64,000 nucleotides of DNA from positions 1 through 64,000 of the forward strand of contig NZ_JACAOR010000005.1 in NCBI RefSeq assembly GCF_013386115.1, written 5' to 3'. The notes beneath the pieces are model-generated. The model was given only the letters and a program-made list of their open reading frames with translations. It had not been told where the DNA came from and ran no database searches. Below are positions 1 to 9,425 of the stretch, piece after piece. Positions within the stretch are counted from its first letter, which is position 1, and every line of letters starts with the position of its first letter. This stretch comes from Pseudomonas gingeri. Its GTDB lineage: Bacteria > Pseudomonadota > Gammaproteobacteria > Pseudomonadales > Pseudomonadaceae. Both the position numbers and the translations under genes were made by a program.

Positions 1-38
1 CCGTCGGCGCCGGCGTCGTAGCCAAAATCATCGAGTAA
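1..38 (+). CDS. tuf: Elongation factor Tu, C-terminal end (partial)
   Basis: Only the last 11 codons are inside the window, reading VGAGVVAKIIE and then TAA, which is the usual C-terminus of bacterial EF-Tu. The gene starts upstream of the window. EF-Tu delivers aminoacyl-tRNA to the ribosome as a GTP-dependent factor. Its position just before rpsJ matches the str-S10 arrangement of gammaproteobacteria. A hairpin terminator follows, so the S10 operon downstream needs its own promoter. Confidence 0.9.
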   Translation, partial: VGAGVVAKIIE

Positions 39-68
39 GCTTCTCATTGAGATAGCTTCGATGCTTTG

Positions 69-98
69 AAAAAGCCCCCGCCTAGCGGGGGCTTTTTT
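69..98 (+). terminator. Rho-independent terminator after tuf
   Basis: A perfect 9-bp stem (72-80 with 86-94, AAGCCCCCG and its complement) has a 5-base loop and is followed by a run of T to position 98. It separates tuf from the S10 operon. Confidence 0.9.
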
Positions 99-104
99 AT
101 TAGG

Positions 105-133
105 TTGACACCTATCAGGGGCGTCTATAGAAT
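105..133 (+). promoter_or_regulatory. Sigma70-type promoter of the S10 operon
   Basis: TTGACA at 105-110 and TAGAAT at 128-133 are separated by 17 bp, close to the sigma70 consensus. The predicted start is near 140. The leader of about 55 bases before rpsJ holds a small hairpin (149-154 with 160-165, CGGGCG/CGCCCG). The position between the tuf terminator and rpsJ fits the main promoter of the operon. Confidence 0.75.
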
Positions 134-195
134 TGCGCCTCCTTTTAACGGGCGTATTGCGCCCGGTGGGAATAGCAGCCGGAGTCTGAAATCCA

Positions 196-507
196 ATGCA
201 AAATCAGCAAATCCGTATCAGGTTGAAGGCTTTTGACCATCGCCTGATCGACCAATCCACCCAGGAAATCGTGGAAACCGCGAAACGTACTGGTGCTCAA
301 GTGCGTGGTCCAATTCCACTGCCTACCCGTAAAGAGCGGTTCACCGTTCTGGTCTCCCCGCACGTCAACAAAGACGCGCGTGACCAGTACGAGATCCGTA
401 CTCATAAGCGTGTCCTGGACATCGTCCAGCCAACGGATAAAACCGTTGATGCGCTGATGAAGCTTGATCTTGCGGCAGGTGTGGAAGTGCAGATCAGCCT
501 CGGCTAA
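196..507 (+). CDS. rpsJ: 30S ribosomal protein S10 (NusE)
   Basis: The 103-aa product has the family's usual length. It begins [17 protein letters not shown] and contains the conserved [15 protein letters not shown] stretch. S10 sits in the 30S head; as NusE it also joins NusB in transcription antitermination, and nusB lies far downstream in this window. It is the first gene of the S10 operon. The ATG has a GGAG Shine-Dalgarno upstream. Confidence 0.97.
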
Positions 508-587
508 GACTCGGTCTTAGTCGTGTAACGCTCTGAAATGGGCGGCCATAGCGGGTGAAAGCCCCGTACACTCATGAGGTTTACAAC

Positions 588-1223
588 ATGACTATTGGTG
601 TAGTCGGTCGTAAATGCGGTATGACCCGTATTTTCACCGAAGAAGGTGTCTCCATTCCGGTCACGGTCATTGAGATCGAACCGAATCGCGTCACCCAGTT
701 CAAGACTGAAGAAACTGATGGCTACCGTGCAGTGCAAGTTACTGTCGGCGAGCGTCGTGCTTCGCGTGTTACAGCCGCTCAGGCTGGCCACTTCGCCAAG
801 GCGAACGTTGCCGCTGGTCGTACCGTAATGGAATTCCGCCTTGAAGAAGGCGAGTACCAGGCCGGCGATCTGATCAACACTGAAATCTTCGCCGCTGGTC
901 AACTGGTTGATGTAACCGGTCAGTCCAAGGGTAAAGGCTTCCAGGGTACGATCAAGCGTTGGAATTTCCGCGGGCAAGATAACACCCACGGTAACTCCGT
1001 ATCCCACCGCGTTCCAGGCTCTATCGGCCAGTGCCAGACTCCTGGTCGTGTATTCAAGGGCAAAAAAATGTCCGGTCATATGGGCGCTGAGCGCGTGACC
1101 GTGCAGTCCCTGGAAGTAGTGCGCGTGGACGCTGAACGCAATCTGTTGTTGGTCAAGGGCGCTGTTCCTGGCGCTACTGGCGGCAACCTGGTTGTACGTC
1201 CAGCAGCCAAGGCTCGCGGTTAA
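588..1223 (+). CDS. rplC: 50S ribosomal protein L3
   Basis: The 211-aa protein starts [16 protein letters not shown], the normal L3 N-terminus; an in-frame ATG 33 bases upstream is not conserved and was not used. L3 is an early 23S rRNA binder whose extended loop reaches toward the peptidyl-transferase centre. The loop region around [14 protein letters not shown] is present, including the Gln of GQCQTPG that PrmB methylates in enterics. Second gene of the S10 operon, 80 bases after rpsJ. Confidence 0.97.
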   Translation: MTIGVVGRKCGMTRIFTEEGVSIPVTVIEIEPNRVTQFKTEETDGYRAVQVTVGERRASRVTAAQAGHFAKANVAAGRTVMEFRLEEGEYQAGDLINTEIFAAGQLVDVTGQSKGKGFQGTIKRWNFRGQDNTHGNSVSHRVPGSIGQCQTPGRVFKGKKMSGHMGAERVTVQSLEVVRVDAERNLLLVKGAVPGATGGNLVVRPAAKARG

Positions 1224-1235
1224 GGGGAAGCTGAC

Positions 1236-1838
1236 ATGCAATTAAATGTAAATGACGCTCAAGCGATCGAAGTTTCCGAACTGACATTTGGCGGCGATTT
1301 CAACGAGACGCTGGTTCACCAAGCAGTCGTGGCCTACATGGCCGGCGGCCGTCAGGGTAGCAAGCAGCAAAAGACCCGTTCCGACGTTTCCGGTGGCGGC
1401 AAGCGCCCATGGCGTCAGAAAGGTACTGGCCGTGCTCGTGCCGGTACTATCCGTAGCCCAATCTGGCGCGGCGGCGGCACCACTTTCGCAGCTCGTCCTC
1501 AGGATCACTCCCAGAAGCTGAACAAGAAGATGTATCGCGCAGCAATGCGTTCCATCCTTGCTGAGCTGGTGCGTACTGATCGTCTGGTCGTTGTTCAGGA
1601 TTTCGCTGTTGAAACCCCGAAAACCAAAGACCTGCTGAGCAAACTGAACAACATGAGCCTGACCGACGTTCTGATCGTGTCGGATGCTGTTGATCAGAAC
1701 CTGTACCTGGCTGCTCGCAACCTGCCACACGTTGATGTCCGTGACGTGCAAGGTTCCGATCCAGTTAGTCTGATCGCATACGACAAGGTGTTGATCACCG
1801 TGTCGGCCGTGAAGAAATTCGAGGAGCTGCTGGGATGA
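1236..1838 (+). CDS. rplD: 50S ribosomal protein L4
   Basis: The product is 200 aa with the L4 loop sequence [20 protein letters not shown] that lines the exit tunnel. In E. coli L4 also represses the S10 operon by binding the leader; the short leader here lacks room for the large enteric structure, so that control is doubtful. The stop codon overlaps the rplW start (ATGA), which suggests translational coupling. Confidence 0.97.
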
Positions 1839-2134
1839 ACCAGGAACGCGTATTTAAAGTTCTGCTTGGCCCGCACGTTTCCGAGAAGGCTACGGTTCTG
1901 GCAGACAAAAAAGGTCAGTTCGTTTTCAAGGTTGCTACTGACGCAACCAAGCTGGAAATCAAGAAGGCCGTCGAAAGCCTGTTCAGCGTGAAAGTAGAGC
2001 GTGTGACTACCCTGAATGTTCTGGGTAAAAGCAAGCGCACTGCTCGCGGTCTGGGCAAGCGTAATGACTGGAAGAAGGCAGTTATCTCCCTTCAGCCAGG
2101 CCAAGATCTCGATTTCAGCAGCAGTGCTGAGTAA
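1835..2134 (+). CDS. rplW: 50S ribosomal protein L23
   Basis: The protein is 99 aa, starting [21 protein letters not shown]23 lies at the polypeptide tunnel exit and docks trigger factor and SRP. It overlaps rplD by four bases and is followed 14 bases later by rplB, the normal S10 order. Confidence 0.97.
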
Positions 2135-2148
2135 GGAAGGGGTGCATC

Positions 2149-2973
2149 ATGGCAATCGTTAAATGCAAACCGACTTCCCCTGGCCGCCGTTTTGTGGTCA
2201 AGGTGGTCAACCAGGAGCTGCATAAAGGCGCTCCTCACGCACCGCTGCTCGAGAAAAAATCGAAGTCTGGTGGTCGTAACAACAATGGCCGTATTACCAC
2301 TCGTCACATCGGTGGTGGTCATAAGCAGCATTATCGTCTGGTCGACTTCCGTCGCAACGACAAAGATGGCATCGCTGCCACTGTCGAGCGTATCGAATAC
2401 GATCCAAACCGTACTGCTCACATCGCACTGCTGCTGTACGCAGACGGCGAGCGTCGCTACATCATCGCCCCTAAAGGCGTGAGTGCTGGTGACCAGCTGA
2501 TCGCGGGCGCTCTGGCTCCAATCAAGCCAGGTAACGCTCTGCAACTGCGCAACATCCCAGTGGGTTCCACCGTACACGGCATCGAACTGAAGCCAGGTAA
2601 AGGTGCACAGATCGCTCGTTCCGCTGGTGCTTCGGCTCAGCTGATCGCTCGTGAAGGTGTCTACGTGACCCTGCGTCTGCGTTCCGGTGAAATGCGTAAA
2701 GTGCTGTCGGAATGCCGTGCAACGCTGGGCGAAGTCTCGAACTCCGAGCACAGCCTGCGTTCCCTGGGTAAAGCCGGTGCCAAGCGCTGGCGTGGCGTTC
2801 GCCCAACCGTTCGTGGTGTTGCCATGAACCCGGTTGACCACCCACATGGTGGTGGTGAAGGTCGTACCTCTGGTGGTCGTCATCCGGTATCGCCGTGGGG
2901 CTTCCCGACTAAGGGCGCGAAGACTCGTGGTAATAAGCGTACCGACAAAATGATCGTCCGTCGTCGCAAGTAA
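2149..2973 (+). CDS. rplB: 50S ribosomal protein L2
   Basis: The product is 274 aa and carries the universally conserved C-terminal motif [12 protein letters not shown], whose histidine lies near the peptidyl-transferase centre. L2 is needed for subunit association and peptide-bond formation. A typical Shine-Dalgarno (AAGGAAGGGG) precedes the ATG. Confidence 0.97.
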
Positions 2974-2989
2974 ATAGAGGGATACGACA

Positions 2990-3265
2990 GTGCCACGTTC
3001 TCTGAAAAAAGGTCCTTTTATCGATCTTCACCTACTGAAGAAGATCGAAGTGGCGGCGGAAAAGAACGATCGCAAACCAGTGAAAACCTGGTCGCGCCGT
3101 TCGATGATCCTGCCACAAATGGTCGGTCTGACCATCGCAGTACACAACGGTCGTCAGCACGTCCCAGTTCTCGTGAACGAAGACATGGTCGGCCACAAAC
3201 TGGGCGAGTTCGCCGGTACCCGCACTTATCGCGGGCACGTGGCAGACAAGAAAGCCAAGCGTTAA
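2990..3265 (+). CDS. rpsS: 30S ribosomal protein S19
   Basis: The 91-aa product starts with GTG and reads [18 protein letters not shown], the S19 N-terminus. S19 lies in the 30S head beside S13, near the A-site tRNA. The conserved region HNGRQHVPV is present. The GTG start is supported by an upstream GAGGGA and by matching family length. Confidence 0.97.
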   Translation: MPRSLKKGPFIDLHLLKKIEVAAEKNDRKPVKTWSRRSMILPQMVGLTIAVHNGRQHVPVLVNEDMVGHKLGEFAGTRTYRGHVADKKAKR

Positions 3266-3276
3266 GGGGTTAGGAA

Positions 3277-3609
3277 ATGGAAGTAGCCGCTAAGTTGTCG
3301 GGCGCTCGAATCTCCGCCCAGAAAGCCCGCTTGGTCGCCGACCAGATCCGCGGGAAGAAGGTGGGCGAAGCGCTCAACCTGTTGGCTTTCAGCAGTAAGA
3401 AAGCCGCCGAGATCATGAAAAAAGTGCTGGAGTCGGCCGTAGCCAACGCCGAGCATAACGAAGGCGCAGACGTTGATGACCTGAAGGTCAGCACCGTTTT
3501 CGTCAACGAAGGGCGTTCGCTGAAGCGTATCATGCCGCGTGCCAAAGGCCGTGCTGATCGCATCGTCAAGCGGTCTTGCCATATCACTGTCAAGGTTGCT
3601 GACAAGTAA
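3277..3609 (+). CDS. rplV: 50S ribosomal protein L22
   Basis: The 110-aa protein starts [20 protein letters not shown]. Its beta-hairpin lines the exit tunnel opposite L4, ending near the conserved [14 protein letters not shown] segment. It sits between rpsS and rpsC, as in all S10 operons. Confidence 0.97.
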
Positions 3610-3622
3610 CGGAGTCGAAGAG

Positions 3623-4309
3623 ATGGGTCAGAAAGTACATCCCATTGGCATTCGCCTGGGAATCGTCAAGGAGCACACCTCCGTCTGGTACGCAGACGGT
3701 CGGACTTATGCGGACTATTTGCTCGCAGATCTGAATGTGCGTGAGTACCTCCAAGACAAACTAAAAAGCGCGTCCGTAAGCCGTATCGATATCCATCGTC
3801 CGGCCCAAACTGCACGCATCACCATCCACACCGCTCGTCCAGGTATCGTTATCGGGAAGAAGGGTGAAGATGTTGAGAAACTGCGTCAGGACCTGACCAA
3901 GCAAATGGGTGTGCCTGTGCACATCAATATCGAAGAGATCCGCAAGCCGGAGCTCGACGGTATGCTGGTTGCGCAGAGCGTAGCTCAGCAGCTGGAGCGT
4001 CGTGTAATGTTCCGTCGCGCTATGAAGCGTGCCGTACAGAACGCAATGCGCATTGGTGCCAAGGGCATCAAAATCCAAGTGAGCGGTCGTCTCGGCGGTG
4101 CTGAAATCGCACGTACTGAATGGTATCGCGAAGGTCGTGTGCCACTGCACACCCTGCGTGCCGATATCGACTATGCCACCTACGAAGCTCACACCACCTA
4201 CGGTGTGATCGGTGTGAAGGTTTGGATCTTCAAAGGCGAAGTAATTGGTGGTCGCCAAGAAGAACTGAAACCACAAGCACCAGCGCCTCGTAAAAAAGCT
4301 GCTAAGTAA
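3623..4309 (+). CDS. rpsC: 30S ribosomal protein S3
   Basis: The 228-aa protein starts [14 protein letters not shown] at 3623 behind a GGAG box; a longer frame opens upstream inside rplV but lacks family support. S3 binds 16S rRNA in the 30S head and lines the mRNA entry tunnel. A KH domain is visible, with its GKKG loop at about residues 78-81. The basic C-terminus ends PRKKAAK. Confidence 0.97.
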   Translation: MGQKVHPIGIRLGIVKEHTSVWYADGRTYADYLLADLNVREYLQDKLKSASVSRIDIHRPAQTARITIHTARPGIVIGKKGEDVEKLRQDLTKQMGVPVHINIEEIRKPELDGMLVAQSVAQQLERRVMFRRAMKRAVQNAMRIGAKGIKIQVSGRLGGAEIARTEWYREGRVPLHTLRADIDYATYEAHTTYGVIGVKVWIFKGEVIGGRQEELKPQAPAPRKKAAK

Positions 4310-4321
4310 GGGGTACGCCAA

Positions 4322-4735
4322 ATGTTGCAACCAAAGCGTACGAAGTTCCGCAAGCAGATGACCGGCCACAACCGTGGTCTGGCACTGCGCGGTAGCAAAG
4401 TCAGCTTCGGCGAGTTCGCGCTGAAGTCTGTTGCTCGTGGTCGTCTCACCGCTCGTCAGATCGAGTCAGCACGTCGTGCTCTGACCCGTCACGTAAAACG
4501 TGGCGGCAAGATCTGGATCCGTGTATTCCCGGACAAGCCTATTTCCAAGAAGCCACTCGAAGTTCGGATGGGTAAAGGTAAGGGTAACGTGGAGTACTGG
4601 GTTGCCCAGATTCAGCCAGGCAAAGTCCTGTATGAAATCGAGGGTGTTTCTGAAGAGCTGGCGCGTGAGGCTTTCGCCCTGGCTGCTGCAAAGCTGCCGC
4701 TCGCCACCTCCTTTGTTAAACGGACGGTGATGTGA
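4322..4735 (+). CDS. rplP: 50S ribosomal protein L16
   Basis: The product is 137 aa and begins [20 protein letters not shown]16 organises the A-site region of the 50S subunit. The stop codon shares a base with the rpmC start (TGATG), so the two genes are probably translationally coupled. Confidence 0.97.
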
Positions 4736-4926
4736 TGAAAGCGAATGAACTTCGTGAAAAATCCGCACAGCAGCTGAACGAGCAACTGCTCGGCCTGCTG
4801 CGCGACCAGTTCAATCTGCGCATGCAGAAAGCAACTGGCCAGTTGGGGCAGTCTCATCTGCTCTCGCAAGTTAAGCGTGACATCGCTCGCGTGAAGACTG
4901 TGCTCAACCAGCAGGCAGGTAAGTGA
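4735..4926 (+). CDS. rpmC: 50S ribosomal protein L29
   Basis: The small protein is 63 aa, [18 protein letters not shown], and is a helical hairpin at the tunnel exit next to L23. The ATG at 4735 was chosen over a GTG one codon upstream because family members begin MKA. It overlaps the rplP stop and ends two bases before rpsQ. Confidence 0.96.
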
Positions 4927-4928
4927 TC

Positions 4929-5195
4929 ATGGCTGAAGCCGAAAAGACTGTCCGTACGCTGACTGGCCGTGTTGTCAGCGACAAGATGGACAAAACCATC
5001 ACCGTTCTGATCGAGCGTCGCGTAAAGCACCCGATCTACGGTAAATACGTTAAGCGTTCGACTAAGCTGCACGCGCACGACGAAACCAATCAGTGCCATA
5101 TCGGCGACAAAGTCACTATTCGTGAAACTCGTCCGCTGGCCAAGACCAAGTCTTGGGCACTGGTTGATGTTCTCGAACGCGCTGTGGAAGTCTAA
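4929..5195 (+). CDS. rpsQ: 30S ribosomal protein S17
   Basis: The product is 88 aa and starts [20 protein letters not shown], an OB-fold protein that binds 16S rRNA early in assembly. An in-frame GTG two codons upstream is less likely because family members begin MAEAEK. It is the last gene of the classical S10 operon. Confidence 0.96.
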   Translation: MAEAEKTVRTLTGRVVSDKMDKTITVLIERRVKHPIYGKYVKRSTKLHAHDETNQCHIGDKVTIRETRPLAKTKSWALVDVLERAVEV

Positions 5196-5218
5196 GGACT
5201 AGGGGTCGGAGAAATTAT

Positions 5219-5587
5219 ATGATTCAGACTCAATCCATGCTCGATGTGGCCGATAACAGCGGCGCTCGCCGCGTTATGTGCATCAAGGTGCTGGGTGGCT
5301 CCCATCGTCGTTACGCTGGTATCGGTGACATCATCAAAGTTACCGTCAAGGAAGCAATTCCTCGCGGTAAGGTGAAAAAAGGCCAGGTGATGACTGCTGT
5401 TGTAGTCCGCACCCGTCACGGCGTACGTCGTGCTGACGGCTCCATTATCCGCTTTGATGGCAACGCTGCTGTTCTGTTGAACAACAAGCAAGAGCCGATC
5501 GGCACCCGTATCTTTGGGCCAGTGACCCGTGAACTTCGTACCGAGAAGTTCATGAAGATCGTCTCGCTCGCCCCAGAAGTGCTGTAA
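5219..5587 (+). CDS. rplN: 50S ribosomal protein L14
   Basis: The 122-aa product [20 protein letters not shown] is a full-length L14, which sits at the 50S-30S interface and is the docking site for the silencing factor RsfS. In E. coli it opens the spc operon; here the 23-base gap after rpsQ holds no visible terminator, so S10 and spc genes may be co-transcribed. Confidence 0.97.
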   Translation: MIQTQSMLDVADNSGARRVMCIKVLGGSHRRYAGIGDIIKVTVKEAIPRGKVKKGQVMTAVVVRTRHGVRRADGSIIRFDGNAAVLLNNKQEPIGTRIFGPVTRELRTEKFMKIVSLAPEVL

Positions 5588-5598
5588 GGAGATCCGAC

Positions 5599-5913
5599 AT
5601 GCAAAAGATTCGTCGTGACGACGAGATCATCGTGATCGCCGGCAAAGACAAAGGTAAGCGCGGTAAGGTGCTTAAGGTTCTCGCTGACGACCGTCTGGTC
5701 GTTGGTGGCTTGAACCTGGTCAAGCGTCATACCAAGCCTAACCCGATGTCGGGCGTACAGGGCGGTATCGTCGAGAAAGAAGCGCCACTGCACGCTTCCA
5801 ACGTCGCCATTTTCAACGGCGAAACCAACAAGGCTGACCGCGTTGGTTTCAAAGTAGAAGACGGCAAAAAAATTCGTGTCTTCAAGTCGACCCAAAAAGC
5901 GGTTGATGCTTGA
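5599..5913 (+). CDS. rplX: 50S ribosomal protein L24
   Basis: The product is 104 aa with an N-terminal KOW motif (about residues 7-35, with [15 protein letters not shown]). L24 is an assembly initiator that binds the 5' end of 23S rRNA. Standard position between rplN and rplE. Confidence 0.97.
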   Translation: MQKIRRDDEIIVIAGKDKGKRGKVLKVLADDRLVVGGLNLVKRHTKPNPMSGVQGGIVEKEAPLHASNVAIFNGETNKADRVGFKVEDGKKIRVFKSTQKAVDA

Positions 5914-5933
5914 ACACTGCTAGGTAGAAGACC

Positions 5934-6473
5934 ATGGCACGACTGAAAGAGATTTACCGGAAGGAAATCGCTCCGAAGCTTAAGGAAGAACTTAAGCTGG
6001 CGAACGTGATGGAAGTTCCGCGCATTACCAAGATCACCCTGAACATGGGTCTGGGCGAAGCGATCGGCGACAAGAAAGTCATCGAGCACGCTGTTGCTGA
6101 CCTGGAAAAGATCACCGGCCAGAAGGTCGTCGTGACTCACGCTCGCAAATCCATCGCAGGCTTCAAAGTCCGCGAAGGTTGGCCGATCGGTGTCAAGGTG
6201 ACCCTGCGTCGCGATCGTATGTATGAGTTCCTGGATCGTCTGCTGTCGATCTCCCTGCCTCGGGTTCGCGACTTCCGCGGCCTGAATGCCAAGTCCTTCG
6301 ATGGTCGTGGCAACTACAGCATGGGCGTGAAAGAGCAGATCATTTTCCCGGAAATCGATTACGACAAGATCGATGCTCTGCGCGGTCTGGACATTACCCT
6401 GACCACCACTGCCAAATCGGATGAAGAAGGTCGCGCACTGCTGCGTGCTTTCAAATTCCCGTTCCGCAACTGA
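5934..6473 (+). CDS. rplE: 50S ribosomal protein L5
   Basis: The 179-aa protein starts [16 protein letters not shown] and contains the conserved [13 protein letters not shown] segment. L5 binds 5S rRNA and contacts S13 across the subunit bridge. In E. coli the S8 target lies around the start of this gene; I could not tell whether a matching structure exists here. Confidence 0.97.
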   Translation: MARLKEIYRKEIAPKLKEELKLANVMEVPRITKITLNMGLGEAIGDKKVIEHAVADLEKITGQKVVVTHARKSIAGFKVREGWPIGVKVTLRRDRMYEFLDRLLSISLPRVRDFRGLNAKSFDGRGNYSMGVKEQIIFPEIDYDKIDALRGLDITLTTTAKSDEEGRALLRAFKFPFRN

Positions 6474-6486
6474 TTGGAGTAGGAAA

Positions 6487-6792
6487 ATGGCCAAGAAGAG
6501 CATGAAAAACCGTGAGCTGAAGCGTCAGCTCACCGTTGCCAAGTACGCCGTCAAGCGTGCAGCGCTCAAAGCAATCATCGTTGATCTGAACGCAAGTCCA
6601 GAAGCGCGTTGGGAAGCTTCCGTAGCCCTGCAGAAGCAGCCACGTGACGCAAGCGCCTCGCGCATGCGTAACCGCTGCCGCATCACCGGTCGTCCGCACG
6701 GCGTTTACCGCAAGTTCGGCCTCGGCCGTAACAAGCTGCGTGAAGCTGCAATGCGTGGTGACGTACCAGGTCTGGTCAAAGCCAGCTGGTAA
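6487..6792 (+). CDS. rpsN: 30S ribosomal protein S14
   Basis: The product is 101 aa, starting [13 protein letters not shown], and is the long zinc-free form of S14: it lacks the CxxC pairs of the short zinc type. It contains the conserved [16 protein letters not shown] box precedes the ATG; an upstream in-frame start inside rplE was rejected. The gene is followed by a 212-base gap with a terminator-like hairpin and a new promoter. Confidence 0.97.
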   Translation: MAKKSMKNRELKRQLTVAKYAVKRAALKAIIVDLNASPEARWEASVALQKQPRDASASRMRNRCRITGRPHGVYRKFGLGRNKLREAAMRGDVPGLVKASW

Positions 6793-6854
6793 GCCATACC
6801 GCCCAAGTCACTGCGGTCGGGGTCGCAAGAACCTGACCGCCGGTGACCTTGAGT

Positions 6855-6886
6855 ATGAATCAAGCCCCTTTTGGGGCTTGATTCAT
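6855..6886 (+). terminator. Hairpin between rpsN and rpsH, terminator-like
   Basis: A perfect 14-bp inverted repeat (6855-6868 with 6873-6886) has a TTTT loop. The stem is GC-rich at its apex (AAGCCCC/GGGGCTT), but the T-run after it is poor (TTCT), so it may be a partial terminator or an mRNA-processing barrier. It lies directly before the next promoter and overlaps its -35 box. Confidence 0.6.
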
Positions 6887-6906
6887 TTCTGGTGTGTGTC
6901 TAGAAT
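6878..6906 (+). promoter_or_regulatory. Candidate sigma70 promoter of the rpsH-rpmJ segment
   Basis: TTGATT at 6878-6883 and TAGAAT at 6901-6906 are spaced by 17 bp. The -10 box is identical to that of the S10 promoter. A start near 6913 would give a leader of about 90 bases. That leader contains an inverted repeat (6924-6929 with 6937-6942) and a small AGCC/GGCT stem followed by eight T at 6977-6984. This implies that rpsH onward is a separate transcription unit. Confidence 0.55.
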
Positions 6907-7004
6907 GACCGGCTCGCCTGAGCCCGCACTTTTTGCGTGCGGAGTACCTCGGCGACAGTTGCAGCCGCAAGGCTCATTTTTTTTGTATCAGGAGCGTCTA
7001 GCCC

Positions 7005-7397
7005 ATGAGTATGCAGGACCCGTTAGCGGACATGCTAACTCGAATCCGTAATGCCCAGATGGCTGAAAAGTCCGTCGTAAGCATGCCGTCTTCCACGCTG
7101 AAGGTGGCTGTAGCAAAAGTCCTGAAGGACGAAGGTTACATCGCGGGTTTTCAGATCACCACCGACGCCAAGCCGTCGCTGTCCATCGAGCTGAAGTACT
7201 TCGAAGGCCGTCCGGTCATCGAGGAAGTGAAGCGCGTTAGCCGTCCAGGCCTGCGTCAGTACAAGTCCGTCGAAGACCTGCCGAAAGTTCGTGGCGGTCT
7301 GGGCGTGTCTATCGTCTCCACCAACAAGGGTGTGATGACTGATCGTGCTGCGCGCGCTGCCGGTGTCGGCGGCGAAGTTCTTTGCACTGTGTTCTAA
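7005..7397 (+). CDS. rpsH: 30S ribosomal protein S8
   Basis: The 130-aa protein begins [18 protein letters not shown] and ends with the S8 signature region [23 protein letters not shown]8 binds helix 21 of 16S rRNA and in E. coli represses the spc operon by binding its own mRNA. Here it heads a segment with its own promoter and a structured leader. Confidence 0.97.
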   Translation: MSMQDPLADMLTRIRNAQMAEKSVVSMPSSTLKVAVAKVLKDEGYIAGFQITTDAKPSLSIELKYFEGRPVIEEVKRVSRPGLRQYKSVEDLPKVRGGLGVSIVSTNKGVMTDRAARAAGVGGEVLCTVF

Positions 7398-7409
7398 GGG
7401 GGGATAAGC

Positions 7410-7943
7410 ATGTCTCGCGTCGCTAAGAACCCCGTTAAGCTGCCAGCTGGTGTCGAAGTAAAATTCGCCGGCCAACAGCTTTCGGTGAAGGGTGCCAAGG
7501 GCACTCTCGAACTGAACATCCATTCGTCCGTTGAGATTGTTGAAGAAGCTGGTGAGCTGCGTTTCGCTGCTCGCAACGGCGATCAACAGACTCGCGCAAT
7601 GGCTGGTACCACTCGTGCGTTGGTAAACAACATGGTCCAAGGCGTAAGCCAAGGCTTCGAGCGCAAGCTCCAGCTGGTCGGTGTTGGTTACAAGGCGCAA
7701 GCAAAAGGCACAGTGCTGAACCTGGCTCTTGGCTTCTCGCACCCAGTGGATTACGAACTGCCGGAAGGCATCACCGCTGAGACTCCTAGCCAGACCGATA
7801 TCCTGATCAGGGGCATCGACAAGCAGCTGGTAGGTCAAGTGGCCGCCGAGATCCGCGACTTCCGTCCACCAGAGCCGTACAAAGGCAAAGGTGTGCGCTA
7901 CGCGGACGAAGTCGTCCGTCGTAAAGAAGCCAAGAAGAAGTAG
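7410..7943 (+). CDS. rplF: 50S ribosomal protein L6
   Basis: The 177-aa product starts [17 protein letters not shown] and ends in a lysine-rich tail after the L6 signature [13 protein letters not shown]6 lies near the sarcin-ricin loop and factor-binding site. It follows rpsH by 12 bases. Confidence 0.97.
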   Translation: MSRVAKNPVKLPAGVEVKFAGQQLSVKGAKGTLELNIHSSVEIVEEAGELRFAARNGDQQTRAMAGTTRALVNNMVQGVSQGFERKLQLVGVGYKAQAKGTVLNLALGFSHPVDYELPEGITAETPSQTDILIRGIDKQLVGQVAAEIRDFRPPEPYKGKGVRYADEVVRRKEAKKK

Positions 7944-7953
7944 GGCATAGCAA

Positions 7954-8304
7954 ATGACCGACAAAAAAGTTACTCGACTGCGTCGCGCTCGCAAAGCACG
8001 CCTGAAAATGCACGAACTCGAAGTCGTGCGTCTCTGCGTGTTCCGCTCTTCGCAGCACATCTACGCCCAGGTCATTTCGGCCGACGGCAACAAAGTCCTG
8101 GCAAGTGCCTCGACTTTGGATAAAGAACTGCGTGATGGTGCCACCGGCAACATCGACGCGGCCACTAAGGTTGGCCAGCTGGTCGCTTCGCGTGCTAAAG
8201 CCGCAGGCGTCTCGCAGGTGGCTTTCGACCGCTCTGGCTTCAAGTACCACGGCCGCGTCAAGGCGCTGGCTGATGCTGCTCGTGAAGCTGGGCTGGAGTT
8301 CTAA
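7954..8304 (+). CDS. rplR: 50S ribosomal protein L18
   Basis: The product is 116 aa and begins [19 protein letters not shown], with the basic N-terminus and the [21 protein letters not shown]-terminal region of L18. It binds 5S rRNA together with L5. The gap to rpsE is only three bases. Confidence 0.97.
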   Translation: MTDKKVTRLRRARKARLKMHELEVVRLCVFRSSQHIYAQVISADGNKVLASASTLDKELRDGATGNIDAATKVGQLVASRAKAAGVSQVAFDRSGFKYHGRVKALADAAREAGLEF

Positions 8305-8307
8305 GTT

Positions 8308-8808
8308 ATGTCAAATAACGACCAAAAGCGCGACGAAGGCTACATCGAGAAGCTGGTTCAAGTTAACCGCGTAGCCAAAACCGTTAAAGGCGGCCGTATC
8401 TTCACTTTCACCGCGTTGACCGTGGTAGGTGATGGTAAGGGCCGTGTAGGCTTCGGCCGTGGCAAGTCGCGTGAAGTGCCTGCTGCGATCCAGAAGGCTA
8501 TGGAAGCTGCTCGCCGCAACATGATCCAGGTGGACCTGAACGGCACCACTCTGCAGTACGCCATGAAGTCCGCCCACGGCGCTTCCAAGGTTTACATGCA
8601 GCCTGCTTCTGAAGGTACCGGTATCATCGCTGGCGGCGCTATGCGTGCTGTCCTCGAAGTTGCTGGCGTTCAGAACGTTCTGGCCAAGTGCTACGGTTCG
8701 ACCAACCCGGTAAACGTGGTTCACGCCACTTTCAAGGGTTTGAAGGCCATGCAGTCCCCTGAGTCCATTGCTGCCAAGCGCGGCAAAACTGCAGCGGAGA
8801 TCCTGTGA
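8308..8808 (+). CDS. rpsE: 30S ribosomal protein S5
   Basis: The 166-aa protein contains the S5 double-stranded-RNA-binding-like domain with the conserved [20 protein letters not shown] region. S5 affects translational accuracy and mRNA helicase activity at the entry tunnel. It follows the usual rplR-rpsE-rpmD order. Confidence 0.97.
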
Positions 8809-8810
8809 TC

Positions 8811-8987
8811 ATGGCAACCGTAAAAGTAACGCTGATCAAAAGCATGACCGGCCGCATCCCTAACCACAAACTGTGCGTTAAGGGTCTGGGTCTGCGTCGC
8901 ATCGGTCACACTGTAGAAGTCCAGGATACTCCCGAGAATCGCGGGATGATCAACAAGGCTTACTACATGCTGCGTGTCGAGGGTTAA
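8811..8987 (+). CDS. rpmD: 50S ribosomal protein L30
   Basis: The product is 58 aa, [20 protein letters not shown], the usual bacterial L30 length. The ATG at 8811 was preferred to the GTG two codons upstream, which overlaps the rpsE stop. rplO follows three bases later. Confidence 0.96.
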
Positions 8988-8990
8988 TCG

Positions 8991-9425
8991 ATGAAACTCA
9001 ATGATCTGAGTCCAGCGCCGGGTTCCCGTCGCGAAAAGCATCGTCCGGGCCGTGGTATCGGTAGTGGTTTGGGTAAGACTGGTGGCCGTGGTCACAAAGG
9101 TCAGACTTCCCGCTCCGGTGGCACCATCGCTCCAGGCTTTGAAGGCGGTCAACAGCCGCTGCATCGTCGCCTGCCGAAGTTCGGTTTCGTTTCCCTGAAA
9201 GCCATGGACCGCGCAGAAGTGCGTCTGTCCGAGCTGGCCAAGGTGGAAGGCGACATCGTTACCGTGCAGTCCCTGAAAGATGCCAACGTGATCAACCAGA
9301 ACGTACAGCGTGTGAAAATCATGCTGTCGGGCGAAGTGACTCGCGCTGTAACTATCAAGGGCATCGCCGCCACCAAGGGTGCGCGTGCGGCTATCGAAGC
9401 AGCTGGCGGCAAGTTCGAGGAATAA
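8991..9425 (+). CDS. rplO: 50S ribosomal protein L15
   Basis: The 144-aa product has the glycine-rich N-terminal segment typical of L15 (around [18 protein letters not shown]), which threads into 23S rRNA. It ends directly before the secY start, with no intergenic base. Confidence 0.97.
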   Translation: MKLNDLSPAPGSRREKHRPGRGIGSGLGKTGGRGHKGQTSRSGGTIAPGFEGGQQPLHRRLPKFGFVSLKAMDRAEVRLSELAKVEGDIVTVQSLKDANVINQNVQRVKIMLSGEVTRAVTIKGIAATKGARAAIEAAGGKFEE

